Source of the DNA: Verrucomicrobiaceae bacterium
GTDB taxonomy: Bacteria > Verrucomicrobiota > Verrucomicrobiia > Verrucomicrobiales > Akkermansiaceae
Direction of reading: 5' to 3'
Assembly: GCA_027487435.1 (NCBI GenBank)
Contig: JAIYDP010000246.1
Location: 1-64,000, forward strand
DNA: 64,000 bases
Shown piece after piece: positions 62,914 to 64,000 of the stretch. A model generated the notes under the pieces. That model was given only the letters and a program-made list of their open reading frames with translations. It did no database searches and was not told where the DNA came from. The position numbers were made by a program, and so were the translations under genes. How positions within the stretch are numbered: the stretch's first letter is position 1; every line of letters begins with the position of its first letter.

Positions 62914-64000
62914 TTAGGCTACGGTGAAGCTTGCGGCTTGCTCGGGGGTGAGTTCGATGTATTGCCAGGGCAGGCCGTATTGGTTGAGGTCGGCCATGAA
63001 GGAGTCGGGATCGTATTGTTCGATGTTCCAGACTCCGGGTTTGTTCCAGTCGCCGGCGAGCATTTGTTTTGCCCCGATCATTGCGGGAACGCCAGTGGTG
63101 TAGGAAATGGCTTGGCTGCCTACCTCGCGGAAGCATTCTTCGTGGTCGCAGATGTTGTAAATGTAGATCGCTTTGGCTTTGCCGTCTTTGATGCCGGTGA
63201 TGACGTTGCCGATGCAGGTTCTGCCTTTGGTGGTAACGCCGAGGTCGCCAGGATTGGGCAGCACAGCTTTGAGGAACTGGAGGGGGATGATTTCTACGCC
63301 GTTGTAGGTGACAGGATCGATGCGGGTCATGCCGACGTTTTGCAGGACTTCGAGGTGCTTGAGGTAGTTTTGCGAGAAGCTCATCCAGAATTGCGCGCGG
63401 CGGATGGTGGGGATGTGCTTCACGAGGGACTCGAGTTCTTCGTGGTACATGCGGTAAATTTCGTATGTGCCGACTTCTTGCGGGCAGGTAAATGGCTGGT
63501 GCAAGGACATCGGAGACGTTTCGACAAATTCGCCGTTTTCCCAGTGTCGGCACGGGGCTGTGACCTCGCGGATGTTGATTTCGGGATTGAAATTGGTGGC
63601 AAAGGCGTGGCCGTGATTGCCGCCGTTGACGTCGATGATGTCGAGGGTGTGGATTTCATCGAAGTGATGCTTGAGCGCCCATGCGGTATAAACGTTCGTG
63701 ACACCGGGATCGAAGCCGGAGCCGAGCAACGCACTGAGACCCGCGGCGGTGAATTTTTCTTGGTAGGCCCATTGCCAGGAATACTCGAACTTTGCGACAT
63801 CGGGCGGCTCGTAGTTTGCGGTGTCGAGGTAATCGATGCCCGCAGCGAGGCAGGCATCCATGAGCGGCAGATCTTGGTACGGCAGAGCGACGTTGAGGAC
63901 GAGGTCGGGCTGGAGCGCGCGCAGGTATTCGGTGGTGGCGGCGACGTTATCGGCGTCGATGGCAGCGGTTTGGATTGTCACACCGAAGCGCTCTTTGACA
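62914..64000 (-). CDS. Carboxynorspermidine synthase (saccharopine dehydrogenase-like), N-terminus cut
   Basis: Reduces a Schiff base of polyamine precursors (aspartate semialdehyde with diaminopropane or putrescine) using NADPH, in norspermidine/spermidine synthesis by the carboxyaminopropyl route. The open frame continues to the right edge (...VKERFGVTIQTAAIDADN), so the GTG at 63981 is not the real start and the N-terminal Rossmann motif lies beyond. Seen: LQPDLVLNVALPYQDL, DTANYEPPD, GSGFDPGVTNVY, DVNGGNHGHAFATNFNPEIN, VGTYEIYRMYHEELESL, and VGSQAISYTTGVPAMIGAK. 362 residues visible against about 400 expected. Confidence 0.9.
   Translation of the reverse strand, partial: VKERFGVTIQTAAIDADNVAATTEYLRALQPDLVLNVALPYQDLPLMDACLAAGIDYLDTANYEPPDVAKFEYSWQWAYQEKFTAAGLSALLGSGFDPGVTNVYTAWALKHHFDEIHTLDIIDVNGGNHGHAFATNFNPEINIREVTAPCRHWENGEFVETSPMSLHQPFTCPQEVGTYEIYRMYHEELESLVKHIPTIRRAQFWMSFSQNYLKHLEVLQNVGMTRIDPVTYNGVEIIPLQFLKAVLPNPGDLGVTTKGRTCIGNVITGIKDGKAKAIYIYNICDHEECFREVGSQAISYTTGVPAMIGAKQMLAGDWNKPGVWNIEQYDPDSFMADLNQYGLPWQYIELTPEQAASFTVA

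Overview
The window looks like chromosomal DNA of a Verrucomicrobiota bacterium, probably Verrucomicrobiales. It is placed by gene content rather than by any marker search. It holds three secreted sulfatases, three copies of the DUF1501 + DUF1549/DUF1553 gene pair, DUF1080 and ThuA-like secreted proteins, a Planctomycetes-type multiheme cytochrome, an SHD1-domain protein, FabV and a carboxynorspermidine synthase. LpxA indicates a Gram-negative envelope. GC is near 50% and coding density is high.

Layout. 1-2.6 kb: lpxA (cut by the left edge), pyrimidine-nucleoside phosphorylase and an SHD1 membrane protein, all on the minus strand, then a tRNA-Leu(CAA). 2.8-8.5 kb: an outer-membrane efflux lipoprotein, an esterase, an Spx/ArsC-like protein, an MFS carrier and sulfatase 1. 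8.6-12.7 kb: a housekeeping block of prfA, trmD, lipB, ruvC and a DEAD-box helicase. 12.8-15 kb: a 22-bp tandem repeat array, an unrecognised 234-aa gene, a strong terminator and an orphan gene. 15.2-28.6 kb: fabV, a rhodanese, a DUF1573 protein, a pentaheme cytochrome with a beta-propeller partner, truA, a HiPIP, DUF1501/PSD1 pair 1, a TPM protein, fabG and sixA. 28.8-33.6 kb: a plus-strand cluster for sulfated or esterified glycans (sulfatase 2, SGNH+alpha/beta hydrolase fusion, DUF1080, ThuA). 33.6-39.7 kb: a methyltransferase, an FAD oxidase and DUF1501/PSD1 pair 2. 40-42.8 kb: a pirin-DoxX-FMN reductase operon divergent from a LysR regulator. 42.9-45.5 kb: a metallophosphoesterase, a 21-bp tandem array and a 232-aa paralogue of the gene at 13.4 kb. 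45.8-54.9 kb: a 1394-aa secreted double-propeller protein, DUF1501/PSD1 pair 3 and an unknown membrane protein. 55.3-57.6 kb: sulfatase 3 and an esterase. 57.6-62.9 kb: an AIM24-like protein, a GRDP-like/TIGR04222-like pair, a secreted unknown, an AT-rich orphan gene set between duplicated ends of the TIGR04222 gene, a 42-bp tandem array and a REP-like hairpin pair. 62.9-64 kb: carboxynorspermidine synthase, cut by the right edge.

How genes work together. The sulfatases, esterases, DUF1080, ThuA and DUF1501/PSD1 proteins fit periplasmic breakdown of sulfated and acylated polysaccharides, with heme proteins and a HiPIP passing electrons. The best candidate for an undescribed system is the recurring unit of a helically phased tandem array (22 or 21 bp, about 15-16 units) ending 164-182 bp upstream of a member of one unrecognised protein family. 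It occurs twice, about 31 kb apart, with unrelated repeat sequences. A third array (42 bp, built from two palindromes) sits beside a mosaic locus near 62 kb, but no family member follows it in this window.
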